From Effrenium voratum (taxonomy: Eukaryota; Sar; Dinophyceae; Suessiales; Symbiodiniaceae): 64,000 nt of DNA. The position numbers and the translations under genes are program-made. The DNA lies in contig CAUJNA010001622.1 of assembly GCA_963377175.1 (NCBI GenBank), positions 1 through 64,000 of the forward strand, read 5' to 3'. Shown here piece after piece: positions 37,888 through 49,548 of this stretch (positions within the stretch are counted from its first letter, which is position 1; each line of letters begins with the position of its first letter). The notes beneath the pieces are model-generated. The model did no database searches, had not been told where the DNA came from, and saw only the letters and a program-made list of their open reading frames with translations.

Positions 37888-39111
37888 ATGGGAGGGAGGA
37901 AAGGAGGAAAAGGGAATCAAAAGGGCGGGAATCAGAAGGGCAAACGCAGCCCCTACGCGGTCTTGGAGCCCGACACTGAGTCCTCTGACACTGAGGACGG
38001 CAAAGGGGGGAAAGGACACAGCCCTGCACCTGCACCAGTGCGGCCCAAGTCACCTGTCGGCCCACCACCCGGCCACAAGCCAGCTCCAAAGCAGCGCCCT
38101 CCAAAGTCAGTGGATCTGGCAGCACGACCAAAGACTCCCGCACAACCAAAGATGCCCGCACAACGGCCACCACTGCCACCACAGCCAGCCGCACGCAACC
38201 CAGGCCCAGCGCCAGCCACCGCCACGACAGTCCCTGCCACAAGTGGCCATCATGCTGCCCCACACCCGCCGCAGCCAGATGCCCACCAGCATGCTGCCCC
38301 ACGCCACAGCCAGATGCCCACCAGCATGCTGTCACGACCCAGCGCCTGGCACAGCTGCCCCAGCCCCGGAGCCCTTCCCGCCACAGCCACCAGTCATGGG
38401 GCCAGCCGACTTCATGAGTCAGTATCTTGTCGCCGGCTGCCCGGCTTTCTTGCACCCTGCCCGCAGCCTGCGATGCCCATGCCCATGGCGCCACCGCCCG
38501 TGATGAACCCCATGATGATGATGGGGCGAGGTGCAATGTCCCCCACGCAGCCGTTCATCACCACACCGCAGCAGTGGTCAGTGCCAAACATGGCGGCAGC
38601 TCCCCCGAACATGATGATGGGCCCACCCATGATGACGGTGCCAGCACCTCCGCCAGTGCCAAGGATGCCTGCACCTGACCACCGCCCGCCCCCAGAACCG
38701 GCAGCCCCCCATCCATGTCGCGGCGCTCCGACCAGCCGTTTACGGTTTTCATCCCCAAAGCTGCAGCAGCAGCAAGCGACCGCCGCCATGAGTACCGGCC
38801 CGCAGGCCCTGCCCGGCAGCGCCGGTACCACCTCCGAGTCGCGGAGAAGGCAATCAGCCAGGCCAACATGGCGGCGGCAAAGGCAGCAGCGCAGCAGCAG
38901 CAGCACGACCAGATGATGCTTCAGCTGCAATGCGAACAGCGCAAGCAGCTGCAGACCCAGCAGGAGCAGTTCATCAAGGCCCAGGAGGCGATGATGAGCC
39001 GTGCTCAAGAAATGGCCGACCGGAGCCTGCAGCAGCACCTGGCGATGTGGCAGCGGTGCACAGCCCGGGCAGTGCGAGCAGCAGCTGCAGAAGCAGAAGC
39101 GGGACCAGAAG

Positions 39112-39148
<37 letters not shown>

Positions 39149-39209
39149 GGGACCACCCATCAAGTCAGAAGCGGAGGCCGGCACGCTAGCATTAAGTGTT
39201 GAGTTCTGA
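37888..39209 (+). CDS. Low-complexity proline/alanine/glutamine-rich host ORF
   Basis: From ATG at 37,888 the frame encodes a glycine/lysine-rich start (MGGRKGGKGNQKGGNQKGKR), a long proline-, histidine- and methionine-rich section, and runs to 38,916. Coding character then shifts to the frame open from 38,715 to 39,209, which is alanine/glutamine-rich with a probable coiled coil (QMMLQLQCEQRKQLQTQQEQ). An intron or frameshift would be needed to join them. The low complexity makes this uncertain; a nuclear RNA-binding or structural role is possible but unproven. Confidence 0.35.
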
Positions 39210-40249
39210 GCTGTCAATTCATTGTGTGTCAACATCCGCTTGCGGGACACAGACTCCGATCCATCGGACCCCGGCACCAAGAAGAAGAGCAAGAAGCAGC
39301 AGAAGCAGAAGAAACAGCAGAAAGCAGCGAAAGAAGACAAAAAGAAAAAGAAGCTGAGACAGGCTGGCTGTGAGAGCAGTCTTGCAGCAGCAGTAGGTTT
39401 GACCAAACATGACACTCATTGTTGATTGCCATGGTCAGGCCTCAGACCGAAAAGACATGCCGGATCACCATCCTGATGACAAGGCAGGGTTGACCACTTC
39501 TAAAATCAACAACTGATCTAACTTGATTGAACTTGATTGGCGTTGATTGCTTGCGTTGGATTGGCTTGATTACTTCGATTTCTTGTACTTGGCTTAAGAC
39601 TGGCACTTCGGCACCGAGTTGACCACTGACTGCTCAACCTGACTTAATCCGAGTGACTGACTACCAAGTGACTTGCTGACTGATTGGATGCAGCTGGCTG
39701 CTTTGCTGGTGTCAGGACAGCCCTGGCCGTGATCGTCGAGGGGGCTCAAAGAGAGGACTGAACCCAATACAAATCAGCATTACAAAAAACATGTGACTGA
39801 CTGACAGACTGATTAACAGTTGCCTGATGCAGGAAAGCCGGGGATGGTAGTGGCCGCGCACTGATCGAGGGCAACTCACCTAGCTCGTGGCAGCCAGCTC
39901 ATAGCTCATGAAGAGTTAAACTTACACCAGGGGCCAACCAAATGTGACCAACGAGCTGGCTGCTTTTTGGGCAACTAGTAACCTGAAGGCAAGATGGAAA
40001 AAACACGCGCGTGTCAGCTCGCATGTGCTCTTGCAGTGCATTTGCGTACTTACATTACACTGCTGCCATTCTGCAACATGATCTTTTGCCATCACACTGC
40101 TGCAAGGAGCTGAAGACTGGAGATGGCCAGGCGCAGGCGGCCAGGGCACAAGTTTGTGCATCAGTCAGCTTTCCTCTGCCCCTGCTGCAGGCAGCTTTCT
40201 CATCTCAGAGTGCACATGCCTGGACCTGAGGCGCCGCACTCCCGCAACA
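39210..40249. other. Host-type non-coding DNA
   Basis: Contains a lysine-rich short ORF (39,222-39,425, KKKSKKQQKQKKQQK) and stretches of GACTGA/TTGATTG simple repeats from about 39,500 to 39,820. No gene can be supported. Confidence 0.35.
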
Positions 40250-42130
40250 CATCCTCAACCTGCTGCATGAAGCAGTTGTTGCCAGCATGCCAACTCCAGC
40301 CGAGTGAGGCAGCGAGCGCCGAATGAGGCAATGTCTCTTGGTTGGCTGAAGTGCTGAAAGAAGCACTCAGCCTGCTGGCAGCACTGGGCTGTGAAGGAGC
40401 GGCCTGCCGAATGAGTCAGAAGGCGCTGCAGCACTCAGCAAGACCTTGTTCCAATCAGCTCCACAGTGGTGTACTGTGCTCCCGCTGGGCCCCCAAGCAT
40501 TTAGCAGCATGTCATTAAATTGATGCGGTCAAGCGCTTGGTTTGCTTGTCATCTCCATGAACCTGGCTGAGGCCTTGCCTCGACCACTGACAGCAAGCCA
40601 GGTGCCTGGTTCGGTGCTTGGCACCTCATTCGGTGCGAGCTGGCAGGCTTGGTGCACCTCTGGCAGTGCCTCAGTCGGCACTGGGTGCTGCGCTCAGCAC
40701 TGGCCTCATGCACCAGGCTGTCACCTGCCACTGCCATTGCCTTGCTTTCCAGGTCAGTATTGAGTTGAGTGTCACCAACTCTTGAGCCTCTGCAGGCAAC
40801 TTGCTCATCCTGCCTGAGCCTGGTGCATGTGGAGCTCGAATGACGGCACCCTCAGTCTGCTGAGTGAAGCAGTTGTTGCCAGGCGCCTTGCATCTCTGCC
40901 CAACTTAAAAACTGCAGCCCAGGTGCCGAATGAGGCAATGCCCCTTAAGTTGGACGAAGTGCTGAAAGAAGCATAGCCTGCTGGGTGAAGCACTTTTTGT
41001 AGGAGCGGCCTGCCGAATGAGGCAGAAGGTGCTGCAGGTTCCACAGTGATGTACTGTGCTCCCGCTGGGCTCCCAAGCATTTAGCAGCCAAAGCGGTGTC
41101 ATAGAATGATGGTGCTGTCAAACGCTTGGCAGCTGGTTATTTCATGAACCTGGCTGAGGTCTTGCCTCGACTAGTCACAGACACTGATGGCAAGCCAGGC
41201 ACCTCGTTCGGTGCTTGGACACCTCATTCGGTGTCTGAGTTGAACACACTTCTGAGTTGAACGCACTTGGTTCGGTGCTGGGTGCCTGATTCGGCGCTAG
41301 GCACCTCCGGCAGCTGGGCCTCATTCGGCGCCACCTCAGTCGGCGCTGGGTGCTTCACTCAGCACTGGCCTGACACATCAGGTGGCCGTCATGGAACTGT
41401 GATAGCCAGTCAGTGCCATTGCCTTGCCTTCTCGGTGTCAGCTGTAAGTATGAGCAAGTGAGCCTCCTCAGTCTGCTGAATGAAGCAGGTGCTTTCAAGC
41501 TGCCTTGCAAATGAGGCATCTATGCCCAACTTAAAAACTCCAGCCCAGCCGGGTAGGCAGTGGGCGCCGAACAAGGCAACGCCTCTGATTTGGCGCAGTG
41601 CTGAAAGAAGCACTCAGCCTGCTGGGTGAAGCACTTTATGTAGGAGCGGCCTGCCGAATGAGGCAGAAGGTGCTGCAGGAAGCACACTCAACACTAAGCT
41701 CTTGTTCCAACAGTTGCACAGTCAGTCACTTCCACAGTGATGTACTGTGCTCCCACTGGGCCCCTAAGCATTTAGCAGCCAAGCAGTGGTGTCATAAAAT
41801 GATGGCGCTGTTAAACACTTGGTTTGCTGGTCATCTCCATGAACCTGGCAAAGGTCTGGCCTGAACTAGTCACGGACACTGACAGCAAGCCAGGCACCTC
41901 GCTCGGTGCTTGGACACCTCATTCGGTGTCTGAGTTGAACGCACCTGGTTTGGTGCTGGGTGCCTGATTCGGCGCTAGGCACTTCCGGTGGCACTGGGCG
42001 CCTCATTCTGCGCCAAAAGTGCTGGCGCCTCAGTCGGCGCTGGGCACTTCACTCCACACTGGCCTCACACATCAGGCGGCGGTCAAACTGAGAAGCATTT
42101 GCCTGAGGCCAGCCTTGCTGCCACTGCCTT
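40250..42130. repeat. Host tandem repeat, about 0.6-0.7 kb period, three copies
   Basis: Recurring blocks GAGCGGCCTGCCGAATGAG, TGTACTGTGCTCCCGCTGGG (near 40,475, 41,050 and 41,740) and TTCGGTGCTTGG/CACCTCATTCGGTG (near 40,610, 41,210 and 41,900) appear in the same order three times. Short inverted motifs GCCGAATGAGGC and TCATTCGGC are frequent throughout. No coding support. Confidence 0.8.
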
Positions 42131-42229
42131 GTGCTTTCTGGGTGCCAAGCGCTGACCTCAGCCAGCCTGCAGCAATGGCTTGAGTTGACTGTCACCAACC
42201 CTGCTTCTGTGTCAATGACTGTCGGGCAG

Positions 42230-42579
42230 GGTGGTAATTGCAAGGCTGTCTTGGTGTTTGTGTTGGCGTTTGATTTGTTGTGTTGGTTTGCTTGGTGTTT
42301 GAACACACGGCAATGGTGTTTGTTGTAAACTGGTCTTGTTTGTTGTTTGTGGTATTTGCAATTGTTTCTCATTTGTTCTGGTTGTTTGTGTTTGTGTGGT
42401 ATTTGTGGTATTAGTGTTGAAATTGGCACGCACCGCTGTTTTAGTTGGTTCTTGTCGCTTGTGTCCTGTTTGTTCTGGTTCTCAGTGGGATTTGTTCTCG
42501 TTGTTTGTGCTTGTGTGGTTCTCGGGGGGAGGGGTTCTCAGTGGGATTCATTCTTGTTGTTTGTGCTTGTGTGGTTCTC
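42230..42579. other. GT-rich sequence left of the transposon
   Basis: About 350 bp dominated by TTTGTTGTTTGTG-type sequence, with a duplicated segment containing TTCTCAGTGGGATT (about 42,480 and 42,536). It mirrors in composition the AC-rich start of PLV2 at 49,688-50,049. No gene. Confidence 0.5.
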
Positions 42580-42675
42580 GGGGGGGGGGGGGGGGTCATT
42601 CTCACTGTTTGGCGTTTTTGTGGTATTTGCACGGCTGTCCGCCTTTTGACGGGGTAGGCGGACTGCCTGAAAAAA
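42580..42675 (+). repeat. Left TIR of the 7-kb unit
   Basis: Starts with a run of G, then TCATTCTCACTGTTTGGCG and on through GGTAGGCGGACTGCCTGAAAAAA. It matches the reverse complement of 49,549-49,637 with about one mismatch/indel (TTTTGACGGGG versus TTTTGAGGGG). Confidence 0.92.
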
Positions 42676-42752
42676 CCCATGCGTTTTTTGCTTTTTTTGA
42701 CAGGAAATTGGCTCAAAATACACTTCCTTCTATCTAGGTGCGAGGCTGGCAA

Positions 42753-43481
42753 ATGGCTGCCCGTCGAGGGCCAGGAAGGCCACCAAAGAAGCGACCTGTG
42801 AAGAGAAAGCTTGGGAAAGCGTCTGCCTTGCCAGACAAGCTGTGGACACAATGGCTTGATCATGTCCGTGCTCATGGCTCATGCTGGCTGTATGTGGCTC
42901 TCTTGCTCACACACGTGCTATGCTTGAGGATTACTGAGGCCCTGCGCCTCACTGCTGAAGATTTTGCATTTGGTCGTGGCAACTCAGTTTACATCAAGCC
43001 TTTGAAAGGGCAACCAGCTCTCCGAAAACCTATGCTGCCACCAGTGAAGAAGATCTTGCTGCAGCTTAAAAACAAGACCGTGAAGCAAAAAAGGATTAAA
43101 AAGCAAGGTGCCTTGGGGGAGAAGTTGTTTCTGGATTGCTGGAAATGGCCACAGACTGGACCACTATTTCCAGCTGAACGTGCCGACAGTGACTCCGTTG
43201 TCAGGAACAAGAACACAGTATGCAAAGCCATTGGACGCCTCCGGTGCAGCTTTGAGCAGCCTTGTGAAGCACCAGTCCGCTCCCACTCTGGTCGTCACCG
43301 AATGGTGAGTGACCTTAAGATGTCTGGGGTTGCTGATGACATTGGCATGTGCTATGCCAGAATCAAAGACAAACGCACCTATGCTGGATATGGAAAGCTT
43401 TCTGGGCAACAGGCCTGGTGCTTGTTGAAGAAGAACGCTGCGTTAGGCAAGGCTTTGTCTGGCCTGTGTGGCAAGAAGTGA
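42753..43481 (+). CDS. Tyrosine recombinase (Crypton-like)
   Basis: A protein of about 242 residues starting MAARRGPGRPPKKRP, an AT-hook-like basic motif. It has the conserved box I arginine in CLRITEALRLTAEDF, the box II HxxR in HSGRHRMVSDLKMSG, and a candidate nucleophile tyrosine in RTYAGYGKL about 50 residues later, the usual order for tyrosine recombinases. It would catalyse excision and integration through a covalent 3-phosphotyrosine link. I start at 42,753 because the longer frame begins with GTG. Similar ORFs are abundant in dinoflagellate genomes. It lies 78 bp inside the left TIR. Confidence 0.78.
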   Translation: MAARRGPGRPPKKRPVKRKLGKASALPDKLWTQWLDHVRAHGSCWLYVALLLTHVLCLRITEALRLTAEDFAFGRGNSVYIKPLKGQPALRKPMLPPVKKILLQLKNKTVKQKRIKKQGALGEKLFLDCWKWPQTGPLFPAERADSDSVVRNKNTVCKAIGRLRCSFEQPCEAPVRSHSGRHRMVSDLKMSGVADDIGMCYARIKDKRTYAGYGKLSGQQAWCLLKKNAALGKALSGLCGKK

Positions 43482-44122
43482 AAAAGGGTCAAAGCGCTGC
43501 CTGAAACTGGGCAGTTCACAGGTGTCACTATTTGCTGCTGCTGCCTCCAAAGACTGGAGGCAGACCCACTGAGCTCCGGCTTTGACACACTGGAAAAGAG
43601 ATTTGGGAACTGTGCTTTTTTTGTCCATATCCTTGGCTGCTTGCCATGTTGCCAAATGGATTCGGCCAGCTGCATCACCAAGTTGTTGTCAGCATCTGGC
43701 TTGCTGCTGCACTCCAGTGCGTATGAAAACGCACCCAGAGGAAGGCGAAGTGTGTCTCTGGCCTGTGGGCCTGCGCTGGCTGGAGTGCTTGGCAAGGTTG
43801 CTTGCAAAGCATGAAAAGGCAGGTCTAGGTCATGCAACCGCGCCAAGAAGTCTTTGGCTTCACCTGGCTCAGCATGCCGCTGTACCAAGTAGGTACCAAC
43901 AGTTCCATACTTCTCCAGGATCTGCTGAAGCTTCTCCAAGATGGCTGTGCCATGTGGACGGCCCTCGTCCGGCTCGATGGACTCCACAAACGCACGTTCT
44001 TGAAGGCTGGAGCGTGGGCTTGTTGGGGCAGATGTCAAATCTGCTGCCTGCGCAGGTGGGTCGCATCCTTGCATAGTGCCAGCATCTGAGGCTGGCTCAC
44101 TGGCAAGGTCTTGGCTAGCCAT
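43379..44122 (-). CDS. Unrecognised minus-strand ORF in the 7-kb unit
   Basis: A 247-codon ORF overlapping the recombinase 3-prime end by about 100 nt on the other strand. The central part (TAILEKLQQILEKYGTVGTYLVQRH) looks like real protein with amphipathic helices; the ends are less convincing. No family recognised. It may be an exon of a degenerate retroelement reading frame continuing to 44,898-45,852 on the same strand. Confidence 0.35.
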   Translation of the reverse strand: MASQDLASEPASDAGTMQGCDPPAQAADLTSAPTSPRSSLQERAFVESIEPDEGRPHGTAILEKLQQILEKYGTVGTYLVQRHAEPGEAKDFLARLHDLDLPFHALQATLPSTPASAGPQARDTLRLPLGAFSYALECSSKPDADNNLVMQLAESIWQHGKQPRIWTKKAQFPNLFSSVSKPELSGSASSLWRQQQQIVTPVNCPVSGSALTLFHFLPHRPDKALPNAAFFFNKHQACCPESFPYPA

Positions 44123-44310
44123 GCTGACTTGATCTCAAAATCTGTGGGTGGCCTTCCAACCGAACAACTGAAAGACAAAAACGCCGGATCGGGCACCATG
44201 CTAACAAATCGCCGGATGGGTGCCGGACCAGAAATTCGCCGGATCCAACCTCAGTTGGTTGCACCCAACAGCTGAGCTCCACAGCACAAAAATGTGAGGC
44301 AGAGATCGCC

Positions 44311-44455
44311 TGGATAAAAATTTTTCCAGGAGATCTGGGGGAGGGAAGCTTGGTGGAGGCAGATGTGCCTCTTGGTTTCTGGAGACCTGGACATGGCCTG
44401 GACCTTGACCTGTGGGGGGAGGATGGGCTGGATAAAATTTTATCCAGGCGATCTC
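44311..44455. other. Pair of related palindromes
   Basis: CTGGATAAAATTTTATCCAG at 44,430-44,449 is a perfect 20-bp palindrome. About 120 bp earlier (44,312-44,345) the imperfect palindrome AGATCGCCTGGATAAAAA... TTTTTCCAGGAGATCT shares the same half-site. They may be recombinase sites or ends of a tiny insertion. Confidence 0.55.
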
Positions 44456-44897
44456 TGGGTCGCATCAAGCTGCGTGCCACGGGCCGGGCTGCCTCCTGTA
44501 CCTGCGCAACAAGCAACGCCGAGTGCCCGAAGCGCTCTGGGGTTCCGGGCTGTTCCCTTTCGAGAAATGGCCGCAGGCTGCGTGAGCGGAGGCCGACGCG
44601 TTCATCGGACCAATATTTTTTTATCCCTAGAGGAAAAGAGACCGGTGTCATGGCAATCGCGACCACATTCGCCATCGGTGGTTGTGTCACCAATGCCAGT
44701 GATTGCAGCTGATCATATCTGACACAGTGTGAACAAACAATCATGATTGCGGTTGGCGGCTCTTGGTGTTTTATCTCTCTGCAGGCCGAATCTCTGAAGC
44801 ACTCTATGTGCGTGCCACCAGTCTCCACGAAAGCACCACGGGCCACCAGCCCAGAGCTTCTTGCCCAGCCGTACCACGAAGTGCCAGATGCTGGTGG

Positions 44898-45852
44898 TCA
44901 CATGTCATCCAGCTCCCTGCGGCAGCAAGCCACCAACGCAGCCACCATTGCCGGCGGGTAGATGGCCGCCAAGCGAGAGACACGTGCCCCGTCGACCGTG
45001 CCTTCGATGGTTTCATGCACCTCACCATTGCGGGCACACTGGCAAGTTTTGCCCCGGAACTCCGTGATCACACTCGGCATGTTGGTGAGGAAGGAGGTGT
45101 ACTTTCTCATCAGCCTGCCACCAGGTCCCCGGAGCCCGTACCGACACTGCGCAAAGGTGATTCGCATTGCTCCGGGAACATTGTCGAGCACGTCCTGAAC
45201 CACTGGCAGCTTCCAGGAGCTTGCCCCATGCAAAACCGCCGGCCAGATTCAGCTTGCACCCGCGCCAGGTGCATGCAAAAGCTGATGTGGTCCTCGGCTT
45301 CGGCAGTGCGCATTTGCACCTCCAACGGGTCCATTCTCAGAGTGTTGCAATTCCGCTGCAGGATGCTGAACATAGTGCACTCCGGCGAGAGCATCAAAAG
45401 CCAGGGTGCATGCTCCCGAACCAGACGCACAGCATGTGCCTTGCTCTCCGGCAAATTTGCATCCCATCCGCACAGCTTGTCCAAGCTGATACTGGCTTGA
45501 AGACCTTGCCGGACAGCAACTGGCACAAGGCGGGGAGGACTGAACACCTCCATCAAAGCGTCACCAGTGTGCTTGCTCGCTCCAGCCAGGTGCTTTTGCG
45601 CCGGCGCGTGACTGGGGATGGCAATGCGACAGAGTGGGAGGATTCATCACTGGCGAAGGCCATCAAGCGCCGAGCCTTTGCTGGCCTGGCTGGCTGGCTA
45701 GGTTCTGCAGCTCCTGCATCCAGGTCATCGTCCAAGGCTGGAGGCAATTGAAGTGCCATCCAAGGTTCCTTTGCTGGCCTGGCTGGCTGGCTAGGTTCTG
45801 CAGCTCCCGCATCCAGGTCATCATCCAAGGCTGGAGGCAATTCAAGTGCCAT
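44898..45852 (-). pseudogene. Fragment of a dinoflagellate retroelement-type polyprotein
   Basis: Three minus-strand frames read in order: an alanine/proline-rich part with a 93-nt tandem duplication (45,675-45,860; MALELPPALDDDLDAGAAEP), then MEVFSPPRLVPVAV through SLDKLCGWD and LSPECTMFSILQ, then GASSWKLPVVQDVLDN through KYTSFLTNMPS and a YPPAMVAAL end. I recognise this succession from polyproteins repeated in dinoflagellate genomes; the SPxCTMFS part resembles a degenerate methyltransferase-like PC motif. The frame changes and lack of other domains mark it as a relic. Confidence 0.45.
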
Positions 45853-46343
45853 CCGAGGTTCCTAAACTGCTAAGTGTGACATGACTGGAGAGCCTGTCTC
45901 AAACCCAGCATGAATGTCGCAATTTGCGTCCTAGCCTGATCATGCTGTGTCACTCAGAATCCTGTCTCTCTGCCATCTACGGTTCCTTGCAACACTCCAG
46001 GCCAAAACTGCAAGTGTGATGAGTGGTGGAACTGTCTGACTCAGCATGACAATGTGCATTTTGTGCAATGTGCATCCTAGCCTGATCATTCTGTGTCACT
46101 CATGACGCTGTGTCACTCCGTGTCACACGGTCTCTGAAAGCACTCTGTGTCAGTCTCCGAGCACCAGGCCAGCTGGTTGAAGTTGGTGGGCTCCAGTTTT
46201 TGGTGACCTGGGCCAAGCACAGTGCGATGCTGAACTGAATGAAATTGCATGGCTGAAAGTGCATTGCAATGGCTGGCACTGGGCGAAATCAAATTGACTC
46301 GCGCGTGATCAGCTTTTTTCACTTGCGCATTGCCAGCAGCCTG
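45853..46343. other. Non-coding stretch inside the 7-kb unit
   Basis: About 490 bp without a supported gene. TCATGCTGTGTCACTCAGAATCC-like sequence (quoted in part: CTGTGTCACTCA) recurs at 45,945 and 46,090, a degenerate direct repeat. Confidence 0.35.
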
Positions 46344-49300
46344 TCATGGCTCCGGCCGGTAGTTCTTGCATGTGCTGCAGCCACGTGCAAATCTGCACTT
46401 GCTGCGCCCAAACTTAGGCTTGGCCTTTGCAGCTTGCGCTGCAACTGGCTTGGCCTTTGCCTTTGCAGATTGCACTGCAGCTGGCTTGGCCTTTGCAGAC
46501 TGCTTAGGCTTGGCCTTTGCAGATTCCACTGAAACTGGCTCGGTGGCCTTGGCAGGCTGGGATTGCACACCCTTGGCTTGCGGTGGAGGCTGCTTTGCAG
46601 TCTCAGCGCTTGTCGGTGGCACCAAAGGTGGGCCAGCAGTCTCAGTGCTTGTAAGTGGCACTGAAGGTGGGCCAGCAGTCTCAGTGCTTGTCGGCGGCAC
46701 TGAAGGTGCGGGTGGCTTGGCAATGGGTGGGGATACCTTGGCCTTGGCTTTGGGCACGGGAGCCTCATTCCCAGCTGGTCGTTTCATTGCTGGGGGCGCC
46801 TTTGGCTGGCCCTTGGGACGTCCTCTTGCTTTTGCACGAGGAGGGAGCTCGGCCTGCTGGACTGCCAACAGCTGCTCAACCTCTGGGTCAGAATCCTCCT
46901 GCTGTGCATTGTTGGGCCGCTTCTGGTTGGCCTTTGGCACCTTTGGTGCCACTGGGTGAACCTGAACTGCTTGCAGCCGGGGGCTGTCCGGGGCAAAGTC
47001 CTTCCACTCCTCCGACAGCTCACCTGTTAATGCGTCGCAAGGTTGGCCTCTTCTGATACAAAACCAGTGGCTCTGGAGCTGGCACCATCCGGTGCTCACT
47101 GCGGTGGCACAAGCCTCGGAGATAGTCACTGGCATCGGTCATGTGCCAAGGCGGCTTCTCCACAAACTTTGCAGTCCGCTCAAACTGCTGCCTCTGACTG
47201 TCAGTCATCTCATTGTTCGGCAGGGTATGTGGTGGACCATCAGCTGGCTGCACTGCTTTCACCTGCGCCTTGGGCACCAAAAGGATCGGCTTTGTAAGCA
47301 GGATCGCGTCTTGATCGTCCACCTCCGCTGCAGCTGGCGCTGTCACCGTCCACTTCTCGCTTCCGGCATGCTTCTGCAGGTCTCCTCGTCGCACCACCCG
47401 AAACACATGATTGACCGTGAGGCCCTCTTGGTACACCATTCCAGTCAACGACACGCCCATCGGCGACAGCCAGGACTGAAAGTTGAAGGAGGATGGCATG
47501 ATCTCAGCGAAGATCTCCCGGCCCTTCACCTGATGGTGCTCCGACTCAATCAGCCCGGTTCATGATGCTGCCAGCATTGAAAACCGCTGATCCACTTCAT
47601 TATGCGTGTGCCCCACACGATAGAAGCATAATGAAATGGATGCTGCTCGGGCAGATGCCGCCATGGGCCCAGCCCACAGTGCCAGCCATTGATTGCGACC
47701 CTCTCGTGGGGTATTGTCAGCCTGAATCACCCAGTGGCTTGGCAGGCACATATTGCGAGACTGCAGCAAGGTGGCCGCAATGTCAATGGCACGGCCTGAG
47801 CACTTGCCCCTAACTTTGTTCTTCCTAGCCAATGAAAAACTTAATGCGCCAACAACAGTCAAACCAAAACCCATGACTATCGCTGCCAGGCCACAAAGCA
47901 CCGTGCATTGGCAATTTGAATCCTTTTTCTGGTCCAGATTCATCAGGAAGTAGCACTCGCAAACTCCATGAATCAAGACTAGGATGTTGTGGAGCGCCGG
48001 GCGATGCAAGGTTTCCCACACCTTCCCAGATTGCGCCTGCTTGTGGCGGGGCAGCTTGAACTTCGCCTGAGGGTGTGAAAGAACCAAATCACATGGTTTG
48101 GCACCAGGCAGTGTTTTGTACACACAAAAAAAGCTTTGCCCCAACACGCCTGGTCCATTCCATCCAAGCACACATAGAGAGTTCGCTTGGAGTGGGGCAA
48201 TGGGGAGCTCAATTGATTGGACTACTCACTCTGCAGCGCCATCCTCCCCCAGGTCACGGTCGGCAAAAACTCCAGCCAAATGCTTGGTGTAAGCCTTCTG
48301 GATGCTCTCCTTCACTTCCTCAGACCTGGCCTTTGCCCTGTACTCTGAGTACAGGACACAGCTCTGACATCTTGCATGCTGAGCAGACTTTCGAATGCGA
48401 AGGATTCCAGCCCAGTGCTCACGCCAAAGCTTGTAGAACAATGTGGAGGAAGCAGGCTCTTGGCCTTGCGGCACAAAGCCCAAGCAGTACTGCTCGTACA
48501 GATCTGCAATGCGGCAATGTGGAAGCCAGCGCTGTTCCCGCTCATCCATGTCCTTGCTTGCTGCCACCACTGGGTTGCTGCCAGCCAGGATCCATTCAGC
48601 AGTGGGGTCCACCACTGGCTGCTGAGCTTCCTGCTCAACCTTGGCCACCATGCTGGCATGCACTGTGTCGGGCTCCAGCTGATCTGTCAGAGTCTCTGCC
48701 AAAGGCTCAGCTATCATCCAGTAGCAAAAGTCGAAGAAGCTGTCCACTGATGACCTCTGTGGCTGGTCCCTCACTGTCCGACACCACTCTCAATGGCCAT
48801 CATCAAGCGCACATAGGCCTTGCTGACCCCTGTCAGAATCAAAAAAGCCTGGCGGCACACCTTCTGGCCGAGAAAGGTAAACTGCCGAACTGGCTGATAG
48901 TTGCCCTTCTCGGACAGCATCATCCTCCGCAGCAAGTCGAAGAAGAACACAGAGCGCTCTTCCCGTGTCTGCTTGGCAGTTAGATCATGGAACTGCTCAA
49001 CTCGAGCTCGTGTTGCAGATGGAGTGAACATTTGCACACAGCCCTGGCTGCAGCATGAGCGTGACATCCACCTTGGTCACTGTGACTAATTCCTTGTGGT
49101 GCAATCTAATAAGTTAAAGGGTCAAAAGTGCTTAGCTCAAGAAAATGTTGCCAACCGCATTATGACAAGTAACTGGCAGTTCTCCAAATCACTGCCGTCT
49201 GACACATCCTCGGGCAAGTCCAGGCCAGCTGGTGCAGCTGCAGCACCTGCAGAAGTGCTGCCAGCACTGGCACTGCCACCAGATGTGAAGAGGCCACTGC

Positions 49301-49367
49301 CGGTGCCGAAGATGTCATCAATGCCACATCCCGGATCTTCAGGTGGCAGCTCTATGAGGTCTGCCAT
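46344..49367 (-). pseudogene. DUF7869-like gene with introns and one in-frame stop
   Basis: Reading leftward: a possible first exon (MADLIELPPEDPG, 49,367), CCSQGCVQMFTPSATRAR (49,050), a long helical part ending FADRDLGEDGAAE (48,228), then RTLYVCLDGMDQ joined across an intron to AKFKLPRHKQAQ. The core continues HRPALHNILVLIHG, SHWVIQADNTPREGRNQ and HTHNEVDQRFSMLA, the acidic and histidine signature I associate with DUF7869 proteins, probably an RNase H-like transposase fold. An in-frame TGA at about 47,545 interrupts the reading before TGLIESEHHQVKGREIF. The C-terminal part is alanine/proline/lysine-rich and ends KFGRSKCRFARGCSTC. Confidence 0.6.
48067..48149 (-). other. 83-nt intron with GC donor in the DUF7869-like gene
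   Basis: On the minus strand the exon ends GGACCAG, the intron starts GCGTGTTGG and ends CACCCTCAG, and the next exon starts GCGAAGTTC. Removal restores the frame between LDGMDQ and AKFKLPR. CAG|GCG occurs at both junctions, so the exact cut is ambiguous by a few bases. GC donors with a repeated AG-G are typical of dinoflagellate genes. Confidence 0.75.
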
Positions 49368-49548
49368 TGCATTTCAACCCCATCTGCTGAACCAAAACTT
49401 GAAGCACAAGCCGATTCTTTTGCAAAATGCAGTAAGTTGAAGCCCACAACATTTGAAGACCAAAACCATCAATCGTAGCTTTGTACCACTCCCTGGTTCT
49501 CATCACTCCCAGTTTCCCTTGCAAACATTACACACCAGTTGCCAGACC

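Noticed and set aside
42690..42725. Possible relict dinoflagellate spliced leader upstream of the recombinase (TTGGCTCAA)
   Set aside because: Only nine bases match and the conserved CCGTAGCCATTT part is absent, so chance is likely.
46366..46959. Plus-strand 197-codon ORF with repetitive Gly/Ala/Leu content
   Set aside because: It is the antisense of the proline/lysine/alanine-rich C-terminus of the DUF7869-like gene.
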